From Membranipora membranacea (Eukaryota > Bryozoa > Gymnolaemata > Cheilostomatida > Membraniporidae), in contig OU612068.1 of assembly GCA_914767715.1 (NCBI GenBank), positions 31,806,001-31,870,000 of the forward strand: DNA of 64,000 bases, given 5' to 3'. Numbering within the stretch: the stretch's first letter is position 1; the number at the start of each line of letters is the position of its first letter. The notes beneath the pieces were generated by a model. The model was not told where the DNA came from and did not search any database. It saw only the letters and a program-made list of their open reading frames with translations. Made by a program: the position numbers and the translations under genes. Below, piece after piece: positions 1-13,300 of this stretch.

Positions 1-539
1 CGCTGCTCCTTGGTACTAAGTGGAGCAGAGACTTGGCTAAGCTCTTATGAAGCCTAATTGATAGATATGGAAATTCATTCACGAGGATCTTGTCGCATAG
101 GAAAGTGAACCCTGGCTAAATCTGTATACCGCTGCACATCTGTTACTAGAATATTGAGACATTATAATTATGAAGCAAGAGGTTCCGATTTCTGTAAAAA
201 GGACGCCCAGAGCATACTGATGTTGATTTTAGGCAGTAATCTAACTGGCTTGAAGAGTGATAATTGCCTTTTACTACAGAAAGAAAGCCTTCAACCCTGA
301 TTTCCCATCAGAAAAGCGATTATCTGCTAATTAGTGAGCATTGATTTTTGCCTAGACTGTCATGTTGTCTGATCAGTGTTGATGTGACAAATCAAGGGTA
401 TGGGATGAAATCCTATCATCTTGTCCGAATCCTGTCTGTCATGAGGGGAAAAGTCATGATTTTCTTGCCACTTAGCTTATGATTAGATTGTGAAGATCAA
501 AGCTTCCTCTTACTAAGTCCTGTTGCCTTGTACTTGCAG
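1..539. other. Upstream intron or flank of PKA-R gene
   Basis: I see no exon that I can support here. The first recognisable exon of the PKA regulatory subunit begins at 540 with a full codon, so an upstream coding exon must exist, but nothing in this stretch resembles the end of the first cyclic-nucleotide domain or the 'FLKSLE'-type linker that should come next. It is most simply intron sequence. Confidence 0.5.
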
Positions 540-3476
540 TCATATGAGAGAACCAATGTCTGTGATGCGCTTAATTCCAAATCATATGCAGATGGAGCAG
601 AGATCATTTCAGAGGTAAGTAGTGGTCAAGCAACACAATTGTCCACTGCCTCTCAAGTGATAGGCAGACTCCCCTTAACCATTCTGAACTGATGATGGAA
701 ACTGTTGCCAATTGATAAGCGCTCAGCTTCCCTGTTCTGGCACAACAGTTCTCCTCGGCCCTCAATAGGCCCACCCATTGTTGTACCTTCATGTATCACT
801 TCATTATTGTCAGCTAACAACGCATCCATGTACTTATAAAGATAGGGCATGTCAGAATTAGGGTACTTGTAGCGGAGGGTTAGGTGATAAGCCTATTGAG
901 AACTCTTCTTCTGCTAAGTGGGTTAAGCACGTTATTCTGGTACAGATAACCTGAGCAGGTATCATCTGCTTCATGCGTCATCTATTTCATTATCAGCTGC
1001 ATCTACAGGAAGTCTCACTGAAGAGGATATCTATGTCGCCAGCTTCAAAGTCCCCGATATTTCATCATGGTAGATCATTACCTCATCCAACGATATCAAC
1101 CAGCCAACTGATCATTGTGTTGCGTGTGATGAGGAATTTTTGGAGACAAAAGAGTTTATTGTCATGATGTTTCCCCGTTGTGAAAGAGTAACAAGTTGAG
1201 ATCCTGGCTCCTTCACCACATTTACCATTACTTTTGTAGGGTGATAAGGCAGATTGCATGTTCTTTATTGAGGAGGGAGAAGTGAGAGTCATGAGAACGG
1301 TATGTAAAACAGGCAATTCTCTATGCACAAACTCTGAGATACAAAGATTCATACACACCATATAATAGTTACTTTGCTTTGATTTGTCTACGTGCTCAGA
1401 CTATTAGGTGACTGATTTGGAGAGTTATAAATACAACTCTTTGCTGTACTGTATGCTATCTATCACACGGATAGCGCCACACAAAAATTGTCTGAGCACA
1501 TAGGCTATGCTTTGATTGGCCTTGATCGGCATCAAGTATGCTTGTAGATGACAGAACCTGATTCTGATTTTGACTAATAACTTCAAACCTCATATTTTGA
1601 TGTAACTACCTTACCCTAGGAGTGAATTGACGCATGTTTTGCGTGTTTTTACAGAGCTCTGAACTATTCAAGGTTTGCTAGATATTGCTAGACAAACTGG
1701 TTTTGCAATAAAGACAAAATGGTTGGCTATACTGGTGGTTGGTTTCAGGGGTCATGGTGTGGCAGTCACCGACAATTATTGCCATTTCAAAACTTATGAA
1801 AATATTTTGAATTCAAACATACAGTTGGTATCCGAAGGCCAATCTTTTGGTGCAGTATGCATGGCTATACAAGTAGGATTAAGTTATCAATGCTCATGAG
1901 CTCTTGATGTAACATCTCTGGCTTATGCTGCTTTGGAACGAACATATTGTTTCACAATGCTCCATTTAACATAGTCCAGCTCCACATATATTACTGAGGT
2001 TGGCATGACAATGAATGAAATTATTAACAAGCTCTTTTGGCTTAAAAAATCTTATATTCACATAGACATGACCAGGGACTGCCAGGCTAGTCAATGTACA
2101 CTACACACCTGTAGCCTACGCTGCTATGTTGCTGACCATTTTGTCTTGATTTTCATTGTACCCTCTTCCTGTGATAAACTTCACATGGTTAATAAGACAC
2201 TTGTGTCATTGACGTATACATCTTGCTCCTACACTTCTGCGGAATGACTTACGCTATGAATGTTTTTTCCTGTGGTGGATACGCTCAGTTCAACTAGTGA
2301 GGATAGTTGAGAAACGATCTCAGTAGAAATAAAAGCCAGTCTTGCTTAGGTGTAGTTTTTCTACAGTGTGGATGGCGAGTTGCCTTGTAGGATAATAATG
2401 CACTCGTTTGTTAACCACCCTAATAATAAAAACAATTCCTTAGTCTGCCAGTTTTGTGAGTTGTTTCCGAACCATAGCCGGATATGGTTTAACACTTTGT
2501 GTTTGAAGAGTGGTTTATTATAATCTACCTATCTATCCTGACACCAGGTCCGAACAAATGTTAGACAAGCAATCTGCAGAATGATTATAATTACCCTAGT
2601 AGCTAGAAAATTCTCCTATATATTTATTGCTGTGTATTTTTGTTTACTTCTGTTCGATAGACTTATGTCTTATACATGTGGTTCAGTGACTGACAATCGT
2701 TTGATTCAATTAGTTAGTCCCAAGGGACTTGGACTAAGTGACTTGGCTCACTCGGTCATTCATTTTTTTCAACAAAATTGTGATGAAGACAGTATTTTTT
2801 TAAATAGTGCCTCCATTATCAGCGCCTGATCTACACTGATATTGTTTGATTATGTTTTCAGGGTGGAAATGGTGATAATCGCGAGGTAAATAGGCTCAAC
2901 AAAGGAAAGTATTTTGGAGAGTTGGGCTTACTTAGCAAAAAAACACGAGCAGCATCCGTCTTCGCAGTGGGAGAAGTACGATGTGCTGGTAGGTTATCCG
3001 TCATTCATCTGAGTGAGATAAATACATCATTTGTGGAGAGAAGTTTTCGGTCATACCACTAGTATCATACAACATATAGGGAGATTCTTTTATTTTTCAT
3101 GAATGGAAACTCATCTTCCAGGCCAATTTGATTTCCTCTTTCTCGAGGCCGTACTAGGCTTTCTGTTTGGGGTTAAGGTTTTTGGCAATCGCATATTAGC
3201 TTTAATTGAAATTGGAATGAAAGGATAGCTCATTTGGAGCTATAAATAAGCCACTTACCCTGGCCTTGTCATGTGGCCGCGTGACAAGGCCACACTTACT
3301 CTTGATCCACCTTAATAGTACATGATGTGACGACTCTTTTAGTGCTTGATGTGGAGGCTTTTGAGAGACTACTTGGGCCATGTATGAATATTATGGAAAG
3401 GAACAGTGAGGCATACAAGGAAGACATGGTACGAGTATTCGGTGGTGAAGATAATATATCTGATCTAAGACGATAG
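540..3476 (+). CDS. PRKAR2: cAMP-dependent protein kinase type II regulatory subunit, C-terminal exons (partial)
   Basis: PKA regulatory subunits hold the catalytic subunit inactive until cAMP binds their two tandem cyclic-nucleotide domains. Four coding exons are visible: 540-614, 1240-1299, 2862-2988 and 3343-3476 (stop TAG at 3474). Joined in phase they give most of the second cAMP-binding domain. It opens with [19 protein letters not shown], followed by [15 protein letters not shown], then the phosphate-binding cassette [19 protein letters not shown], and ends [21 protein letters not shown]. The insert GGNGDNREV before the cassette and the VFAVGEV stretch match type II better than type I subunits. 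In the cassette, T replaces the usual P before RAAS. The dimerisation/docking helix, inhibitor site and first cAMP domain must lie upstream of the window. A possible polyadenylation signal AATAAA lies at 3597. Identification is strong; the type II assignment is an inference from similarity. Confidence 0.93.
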
Positions 3477-6347
3477 GTAAGAGACAACTTGCTTGCTGTT
3501 ACTGCTGTTGCTCAAAGTTCCGTGTCGAGGACAGTGAACAGGACATGTGATTGCCTCGCAGATCCTTGAATGGTCTGATAGTGAAGTAAGAACGGCAATA
3601 AATATGCCGGTACCATTAGTCAAGCCTTTTACATTCAGCTAAATCTCAGATGACGCAGTTCCTCTGTAAAAAAAGACGCTAATCTTTCATTAAACGTTCC
3701 ATTGAGGATGTTGGTCCTTGGATACATAGACATAATCCCTGCAATTTTGATTTTTATCAGTGAACCCACCAAGTTGTAGACAAACATGATTGGCTATCGA
3801 CTATCCATGGTAATAAATGTAAATACGACAGAACATTCAGTACTCTTTACCACATAAATAAGTCTCAAGGTGTAACCCATAATACTTGTTTGTTAACCAT
3901 TATGAACTCAGAGACACTTGGTTCTCCTCTACGGTGGGTAGTTTATGGTCACTTGAAAGCATCACTCCACTGTTTATAGTTATAGTAGTTCTGTAGTAGT
4001 TCTGTACATCCGCTCTTGCTGGTACCACAATGGTACCAATATTATAGATCAAATTTTCTGCTCATGGTCCTCATTATTTTTTATATTTTTCAGAATTTTG
4101 AGTATCCAAGACATTCCAATGCTGTGACAGACTGTGTACAGAGTCATATATCACATATTATATCATCATGAACAAGATAAACATTATACATTCACCTTTA
4201 CCAGTCAGTCAATATCAACTCTGCATCACATTTCTAAATGATTTGTGATTCAACAAAATACATCAGATGTGTATTTCTATTATAACTGTATGTGTAAAAG
4301 GGCACTGCCCTGTGCCACTTTTCCTGCACACTATCCCTGATATTATTGATGATATCTGAGAGAAAATATTAGCTGGCTAATGAGACTGTGTAGCTGATGT
4401 TGGGCAATTAGTCTATTTAGCTCAGATTACCATATCATCATTTAACAAAATCCTATTTCTCAGTCTGTTTATGATGTAGATTTTGTAAAACGCTGCTTAA
4501 CACTATTAACTACATTACCATAGAACTGATATTGACAGATTTTTTTTGTTTTGTTTTTTAAATGTTATATTTATGATAATATTATACTTGTTTATATATC
4601 AATGTAAGTCTTTCCACTGCTATGGATGTTGCCCGAGAAGCTATATAATCACAGATTTCATGGATTCACTGTACCGGTTCATCCATAAGCTTAACTATCA
4701 ACCAGAATATCACAGCATAGCGCACCGTGTCTTGCTATCATGATGGTGTTTGCACAAGCTTAATTTATGTGTAACTTTTCTTCAGAGATAACTCTTGTCT
4801 CTTCTTATTTTACACATCATGGAGACCATATCTCTCAAATTACAAACTTCACTTGTATACAGTGCTACATTAAGAACATGTCTGGAATTATATTACATTT
4901 GAAACATTTAGGCCAAGATTATTTGGCTTGGGCTCTACCCTTTATGTTTTGCATGATAGGATAAAATCAATCGTTATGTTGTCCCTAGTTATAAATCAGA
5001 TCAGACTCTAGCCAAATTTTTTGCAAGATTTTCTCAATCATTTTTTTGTTACAATTGATTAAGTTGCAAAAATACAAATATTTGAATTACAAAGAAATGA
5101 TTTATTGCAGCACCTTGGGACGAATGTGCAAATATACAATAGTCTAATTTTTATATACAAAATGCCACAACTATATATAGTGGACTCAATTATCGACAGT
5201 GATTACAAAAATACAATGTATGTTTTGTTGAGCTGACTAGTTAGCCTGAGGAGAAGTGGGTATATACTTCACAAAGAGCTTTTAATGACATGTCTTATTT
5301 CCCTCGTGATCCTTCTTCAACTTCAGGGAGGTCCATTCACCTTTCTAAAACATAAATCACTAACTTTATGGCCCATGAAGACTGATAAATAAGATTTTAG
5401 CTGAGAATAATCTTCATGACATCTTCAAATCACATTTCAGTGACTTCCATGGTACCAGAAGGAAATGATGGGTGTAACTCAGATCACCATCGCACAAAGT
5501 TTGCAACTCTAACACAGATGTGCTCTCAGAAGTTCCAAGGAATTTTCACCTACGTTGTCGCAGTCATGTGACCATTGTCTGCATTGGAAGATCAACAGCT
5601 CTGGCATTGATTTTTGTTTGTATACAACTTTGCAAGCAAGTTTCCTGTTTTGCATGAAAGTGATATGAAGATTCTACAAGTTTGTTCAAATTACAACCGA
5701 AGTTCATCATGTTGATACCACGATAGTGGTTGCCAGGTTATCACTTGTTGGCTAGTATGTTTAAATGAAGAATGGGGATATCCAAGCCCACTTGGATATT
5801 TCCTTTCCCTTTCGGTCACAACCTTAAACAAATCAACTTTACTTGCGTGTGGCACCCAAAGATGGCATTGGGTTACACATTTCAGGATTTTCTGGATTTT
5901 CTCTAATAATTAAAGTTTTTAATCCTATCATGGACCTAAGGTAATCATCTGGATTATCTTCTACTCAGGACTAAATCCTCCAAGTGTACATACTGATGAA
6001 CATTCCTAAATAAATTGCAGCCTAGACTTTTAGACAATGTGTTTTGCTCTTCTAACACGGCCTGGAGTGAAATCGATTTGAAAAATACTCCATTGCCATA
6101 GCCGAACTATTTGTATCATAGTGAATATCGAAATGCTAAGTTGCCGAATGTTTGAACCTGCCCCTTATATCACAAATATCAATGCTCTTTCTCATCTCAA
6201 CAGCCACATCTTTTCTCCAAATTATGAACGGGATTTTAAAGAGCGTATGTATCACGATCACGGAACCGGATTCCACGAGGCAGGATTAAAATGGTCGCAA
6301 GTGAATGCGTGTGGCTACTCAGCATGGTAACAATAAACAAAAATAAT
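3477..6347. other. Intergenic, no gene seen
   Basis: About 2.9 kb after the PKA-R stop codon. It should contain that gene's 3' UTR (AATAAA at 3597). Otherwise I find only short chance open frames, AT-rich tracts and no splice-linked coding similarity on either strand. Confidence 0.6.
6339..6343 (-). terminator. Pol III T5 terminator of tRNA-Ile
   Basis: Five A residues on the plus strand give TTTTT on the tRNA strand, starting four bases beyond the discriminator base. This fits the minimal RNA polymerase III termination signal. Confidence 0.75.
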
Positions 6348-6432
6348 TGCTCCAGGTGAGGCTCGAACTCACAGCCTCCGCATCTCATACTGATTATAAG
6401 TACGGCGCGCTAACCGATTGCGCCACTGGGGC
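6348..6432 (-). tRNA. tRNA-Ile(UAU), with about 11-nt intron
   Basis: Read on the minus strand this folds as a complete tRNA. The acceptor stem is GCCCCAG/CTGGAGC with discriminator A; the D arm is GCGC-AATCGGTTA-GCGC; the anticodon stem is CCGTA/TGCGG; the T arm is GTGAG-TTCGAGC-CTCAC. The anticodon loop reads CTTATA, then about 11 extra bases (ATCAGTATGAG), then A, so the anticodon is UAU (isoleucine, reading AUA) and the gene has a short intron at the usual position after base 37. Introns are typical of eukaryotic tRNA-Ile(UAU) genes. The A and B boxes of the internal promoter are intact, and five T residues (complement of 6339-6343) lie just beyond the 3' end as a Pol III terminator. One acceptor pair (C3 with A70) is mismatched. 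Confidence 0.95.
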
Positions 6433-9400
6433 TAGATGAGCATGCTTGGGTCATTGAATATGATTTAAAGCCAGCAAAGCTCTTATCATCTCGTTGTATT
6501 TGCAAACAATGTCATTTGTTATCAGAACACAAAGTCCACCATAGTTGAGTTGATAGCCGGATGACTGATGAATCATCTGCACTATACTATCAAATCATTT
6601 CGATTTTTTATAGTTTGAATATTTCATTATTTTGGCTACTAGCAATAACTGCATAAATTCTTAACAGTTCCGGGAGGCAAATTCCAGTAAAGAATGGGGC
6701 TTGGGCTTTCGATAGTAAAATGTACATGATACACGACTTAGTGAAGGAGATGATGGTAGCAATCATTGTGAGCAATTTGCGAGCTGAGATAGTTGCAGGT
6801 AGGTTGCTGTATTCACAAATATATAATGTGCACAGCAATGATTCTCATATAAGTATATAGTAAGCTTGAAATTTCTCATTTTATCATCAAATCACAAAAA
6901 AACATAGATAATAAACTGAAACTCAATCGCTAAGAATAAATTTCCCTCTTGTTAAATTTCTAGCAATAAATTGGACTCTGCCACCCCCTTTGATAAAAAC
7001 AGCCACTCCTGCCTCAGTGCTTCAATAAAATGACATGGCATCATTAACTGTTGAGCTACTATACTAAGTAGCTCGGACGCTTTCCAACCATGTAAAACGA
7101 GTCAATGTTTGCTGACATCCCTTCCCGTGTCCCAACTTGTAACATTTTGGTTCCTGTCATCATGTATGGCAAACAGGTTATTTTTCGTGATTTTTTGGGG
7201 TATGACAGTAATTTCATTGATGAAGGTCAGGACATGATTTATGTCTGCTGGCCCTTGCCAGGACAATGATGAGGTCAGCCCAGACCCGAACGGTTGGTAA
7301 AAAAGGTTAACAATCATGAAGAGTAATATGTCTTTTTAAATAACCTCACTGATGATCTAATAGCAGAAGGCGGCAATAACAGGTTAGAAATCTAGTCCTC
7401 AACTAAATTTTCAGGGGTTCCATCTAAGCTACCACAAGGCCACCAAGTGATCAAGATATTAATCTAGGGGAGTAAGTCACTTTATTTGAACGCAATATTT
7501 CATGATTTAAGGTAAGGCATAACAGTCATAATCAATTATGTAGGGATTACCAAAACCACCATCAAGGGATTACGAAGTAATAATCGTAAAAATCGCCCCA
7601 TCAAGAGTACACCTCAGTTTTAAGCCGTTTCATCTCAATGTTTTGCACTGTTACGTAAAACAATATTTACAGCTGGTTTACGCCAGTAATTGTTGTGTTT
7701 CACAAAAAACTTTGCTGCAGTAAATTGTTACTCTTTTTGATAATTCTCCCCAAATCATATCAAACAATAGCCATATTTCATAAACATAGGATGTCCGCAC
7801 AGCACTTAATGGTTACCAAACTACGTAGATGATATACTAGATTTCGCACTAGGAAAAATAATTGCTGTAATTATTATCTAATTATTTCAGATAATAGGGC
7901 ATTTAGAAGTAAGTGAGCCTCTATCAATGTAAGAAAACACAAAATATAACATTACTAATGGTAGTGCCTAATGACTAATAACTTATTATATAGACATAAA
8001 TGATGAGATTCGAAATTTAGAATGCGCAATTAGATTGCTCAGCAGATATAATGAGCCACATAGCAATGTCAACATGATTATTGAAAATAACTCATTCTGT
8101 ATGAGGTACAGTGTAGATTGGAAGAATTACTGGAAAAACTAGAAACCTGCTAACAATATTGATTGAAATCAAGAGAAAAGTCCGCTTCCTATCTGACTAA
8201 GCAGATTTATTTGTATCTCAATCCGCATTACATTGTTGATTATGTTTTTCTTCAACAAAAATACAGCGCCTTGTGTTGTTGGTTGCTTACATTTACAAGA
8301 TGCCTGGAAAACATATCAGCTAGCCAATTTGTCTAGAAAACTCAATGTTCTTCCATTCCTAGAATTTCAGATTGATTAAATTCTGCTAAACCTAAATGTA
8401 TTAGCTTTAGAAATAAACACATGGTGAAATTGTGTTTATTTCATTTTTTATCACTTCTTATCTTTGACATTAGGCACATTTCTGCTGTAAATCTAACAAT
8501 ATATAGCTATAATTGTTGTTTCAGGTTTCAGGTTTCGGTTTTTTATTTTAATGCGTAAATAGTTTAATTATTATAAAATCTATGCGTAAATAGCTTTGCC
8601 GCAGCTTGATCTTGGTTTTGGCCATAACACTTCTCTTACTTATGGGCAGCTGCTACTGGACCAAATCGAGATGGGCAATCACGTGTAACATCATACCACA
8701 ACAGTATTACCTTATCATTCCCCCTCCCTATCATGCTTGTATTCTTATGTTTTGAAATTATGTGACTCATTGAACTGATGTAGAACAGCAAAGAAAAGTA
8801 TCATTGAGATTGAAACCCATCTGTGTTGACTTGATCAACTAACGGTCTTTAGTGCCAGCAACAACAGTCATTTATGGCTGATATGTAATTTACACTGATT
8901 ATTTGCTTATAATTACCATTCTAAATTTCAATCTCTCCATCTTCATGATGATTTCATATTCAGCGCTGATGCCAAAAAACACAATGTATGCATAATACTC
9001 CCAGACAGCTGTATAATTAATCAGACACGGGTAGCAATAACTGCAGCGACTGCGAGGGAGGGAAGCGCTATATATACGTCTGTATGTGTACAAAGTCACG
9101 ATATTCTAGTTTTGTAATAACACGTAAAACAGTAGTTCCCTTGTCCTACAGAATTTCATCACATCACTCAACAAAAATATATATAGCTGATGTGCAAGTT
9201 ATTCAGTGTAATGAAAGTTTGCAGATAAACATATATATATATATATATAAGTATCTAACATCTCTATTACGTATGCTTTGGCATAAATAATATATATGAC
9301 ATGACAGAAGTTTTGGTGAAACAAAACATCTTTTTTATGAAATTTTGGTGGGTACAGCCTTGAAGTGTAAGTTATCAGCACTTGAGTTCATAACTCAATC

Positions 9401-10042
9401 AACAAAAACATGTCATCATCAAGCTGTTGTAGTATATTTGTTTACCCGCTTCTTATTCTTTGAATTCAATCAATTTTGGAGTTAACATAACATAGGCTTA
9501 CATCGATACGGCTAGTGAAACCTTTGCTCCTGGTCTTGGAAAATATGTCAACTAGTTTTGCAGCACCAAAGTTTCACAATGATATAAATTTGATACTTGT
9601 TTCACATCTCAACCAATTTACCAAGAAAAAGGGACATCATATTAATAAAAAGGAAAACAAAATTTGATACATTTGACCTGTGATAGCTCTCTCACCCTCC
9701 CTGTCCATTTACTTACCAAGTTCTAGCTAACTGAAAAATCTGTCGACCCTTTGATTTCTCAAATTTTATGTGAGTCATCTTGACTCGTGCATTTCAGGTT
9801 TTTACCAATTTTGGTTCCACGAAACTCCATAAAACCCTCTCTCCTCTGATTATGAAGCTCTCAAGATAAAAGAAGCAAAGAAAATATCACAAAAACTATG
9901 TCATAATGAAAGTATTCCCTCCCTCTGTTTGCTTCTTCTGATAAATTTCTAATATCTGAGTTTATTAGCTAAGACTTAACATAACATAACAGGCCATGTC
10001 ATACCGGTTCTTGAAACAAAAAATCTAACTGAAAATTATTAA
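6433..10042. other. Intergenic, no gene seen
   Basis: About 3.6 kb between the tRNA gene and the palindromic insertion downstream of the FKBP6-like gene. It contains short AT dinucleotide runs (for example near 9230-9250) and only short, non-homologous open frames on both strands. I found no splice-linked coding pattern. Confidence 0.55.
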
Positions 10043-10089
10043 GGTAATACCACAGACTATAGATAATATCCATAGTCTCTGGTAATACC
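10043..10089. mobile_element. Palindromic micro-insertion, type B, with 9-bp direct repeats
   Basis: A 29-bp near-palindrome (10052-10080; left half ACAGACTATAGATA, right half its near complement) is bounded exactly by the 9-bp direct repeat GGTAATACC at 10043-10051 and 10081-10089. This is the signature of an insertion with target-site duplication. It belongs to the same family as copies at 23872 and 41522 (see findings). It lies a few hundred bases downstream of the FKBP6-like stop codon. Confidence 0.7.
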
Positions 10090-10336
10090 TCATCGTTTGT
10101 CATGAGCGTCTTATCAATTGAGTTATCCTCCCTTTTTACCGAGAGTGCAACTCCACTATTTCCACACATGAAGTTTTATGGCCAAATTCATTTTTATCCA
10201 TGTATATATGTAAAAGCCTCAGTGGGTTTTGGAACCCAGCACAGAGTGATAACCTTAGTCTACAATGGTAGAGTGACCAGTCATTTCATACAAAGGTGGG
10301 ACAACCAGTGGAGCAACCCTTCAATAATCATGTCTC

Positions 10337-13300
10337 TTATACATTACCAATGGACTTGATGGTGTATTTAGGTTCAGAACATACCTCTTTGTTTGGATAT
10401 ACACCGAGATTCAGGTCAGCTGCAGCTTTGGCTAGAGCCTCCAGCTCAGAGGAGGTATATGTAGTTGCTGTCAACTTCAATTCATTTAATTCTGACTCTT
10501 TGAACTGCCTGTACAACAAACATAAGCTGCTCTTAGAGAAATATGTTTATTGTTGGCTGGGGTGAAATTTAAAACGCGCTGAGTGGTTGCAACCTCAGAG
10601 GTTTGCACCTCATCACCATTGTGAACATACAACCCAACAGCAGCCTCAGCGGTAGCAACCTTAGAGTGCAGAGGGCTTCACATGACACCCAAAAGTAAAA
10701 ATATAAACCTCAGAAGTGAAGATCCTCAGAAGATTGAGGGTCAGCTGAGGTTAAAACAACTGTAAGTGTACATCAATCTTTATATTGAGGGCCAATAATA
10801 TTATAGTGTTATCAATACTGACTGATCCCACTGACTCACTGGATCTGCTGTTTACATCTTGTGATCAGCTCGTTATTTTTTGGTTGGACGGACGCTGCTT
10901 TGGGAGCTTGTTTAAACATTTTCTGGTAAATATTTCGTTCTCTGTCTTTGTCTCTTTGTTCCCGACTGCAAAAAAAGGAATAAAAAAAGTTATGAATTGC
11001 AATAGATTTACATCCGAAATCAAAGTTTTTGCAATAGAACTAGTGTGGAAGACCCAAGAGTGTATATATAACCACAGCATTATTACAGGTAACGCAGCAT
11101 CCACAGGTGTGATAATGTGCATATATCACATGATATTTCATGTGACATTACACACAGCATATGCGTCATTAAGCCTTAGCTCAAAGGAAACTATTCAAAA
11201 TTGTCTGTATTTTGCTGAATTTTGGGTTTGAGTTTGGTCAAAGTGTTTCACTTATCGACAGGGAGAGCCCTAGCTTTAGCCCTAGATTTAATAAAAGCAA
11301 ATTTCTCTGGAATTCATGAATCAGTTTAAACTGATTCTGCCCAAGGAAATTACCTGGCAATGTCTGAGAGAAGTTTGCCTATGCCCTGATCACTCGGGTG
11401 TTCACTATGAGCCAGTCTCGCTATCTTCTTAGCTTCACCATAATCACCAAACTCCATCTTAGCCTTGGCTTTCCTGACAATATTACAAAACTCAGATAAG
11501 AACAGAGAAAGTAATTATGTATATAAGCTATTTACCAAAGGTTTATTAGAATCGTAGGATTCATAAATCAATGGTTGCTTTATCAACTTATGAAAATTGG
11601 TTTTATAATTGTGAAGAGTTATGACCCATTGACCATGAGAAGCTATTTCGTTTATTTTGTGGTCTCATGACGGTAGAGTTTTCATTTGAATCTGATCAGT
11701 GCAAACGAGATGAGAACTTTGTCACCGTGAGTGAATTCTTTGGATGACTGATTTGTTTTACTAATATTATTTTTTACAAACCTATATAGAGCTTTAGCAT
11801 TTTTTGGATCGAGGTAGAGGGCTTTGTTACTGAAGGTTATAGCATGATCCCATTTCTCTAACTTGATAGCACACATAGATCTGTTCAGATAGAGTTTAAC
11901 CAGAGCTCTACTCTGTAACATCTCGTCTTCATCATCCTTCAGATTAGCGTCCTCAAGAATTCTGATAGCCTGGAATCATCATCGGGATATATAAACATAA
12001 GTCGCTATGAGAATTAGAATATCCAGTGAGAGAATGAGCAACAAAATATGGTTCGTTTTACAGAAAAGGTTATAAAAAATAGAGAATAAAAAATACCCAA
12101 GTATTAATGACAGACAGATGACACATGTCTCAATAAATCATGTGGTCTACCAAGTAGACATTGATGAACAACATGATGGATATCTGTTTTATATACCTTT
12201 CCATAGAGATAATTGGCGCCCTTGAAATCTGCGATGTTGTATAACTTGTTAGCCTCCTCTCTTTGTCTCGAGCACAGCTTTACAAGCTTCTTCACTGGTA
12301 CCAGCCTCTTTTCTTCCTGAATATAACATAATGGGGTAAAATATGTTATAATCCTGTAGATAAAGTATAATCTGGATTATTCAACCATATTCTAAAACAC
12401 TCAAAACATATATTAAAACATAAATAATATATATATATATATATACACAGATATACATTGTTGTGTTTGTTGTTTGTAGGACTAGTATGGCCAATACATT
12501 TTCTTTTTGATTTTTTGATGACTTGTAGAAAATTTGACTCATGTAATCAAACAGGTTCCATCGAATGTTTGTAAATGTATCAATTTAACAGCTCACCCTT
12601 GACATTTTAGCATAAGAGTCCAGTTCAGTAGTGGCCCAGTATTTCACCATTTCAATCTTGTATCTCACTAAAATATCATCAACATTATACGATTTAAATT
12701 ATTCGAATTCTCAAAGGTAACAGGGAATATATATCCCTGGTTTTAGAGTCGAATGACACAAATAGGACAAAATAATTCCAACACTTCTTTCTGGATAGGT
12801 AAAAAAGTACATCAACTCGATTTTTTTTAAATTGGCTAGTCGATGCTATGAATAAGATAAGTTAGTTTAGATAACCATTACTCACATGTAGCATTAGGTT
12901 GTATCCTGGGAGCACAGCCAAGAGCACCAAAAGCTAATTCGGGAGGAATGAGAAAGTCTGCCACTTCTTTCTGTTTCATACTACCCAAGGCTAGCTTAAA
13001 ACCAGGCATGAATTCATTGTTAAGATACGCCTTCTGAGGGCGATCATCACGGAGGTAGGTCACATCAAAAGGTTCCATTTCTCCGTCTTGAATAGCGCTG
13101 TAATGGTCTGCAACAAACATGAAGAACCAGTCATAAATCCATCATGGACCATTAATATCAACCGTATACAATATGCCATTGAAGCTTCTTGAATCACGGA
13201 GTTATTGTGAGGAAAAGGTTTAAAGTTTGGGTTATCAGCTCTCGAGTCAAGTATCTAATTAGAGGATAACTCCCAGTACCTGACATGAGTTGGCATTGTA

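Noticed and set aside
10785-11231. 148-residue plus-strand open frame
   Set aside because: It falls in the FKBP6-like intron, has low-complexity composition, no splice support and no recognisable motif.
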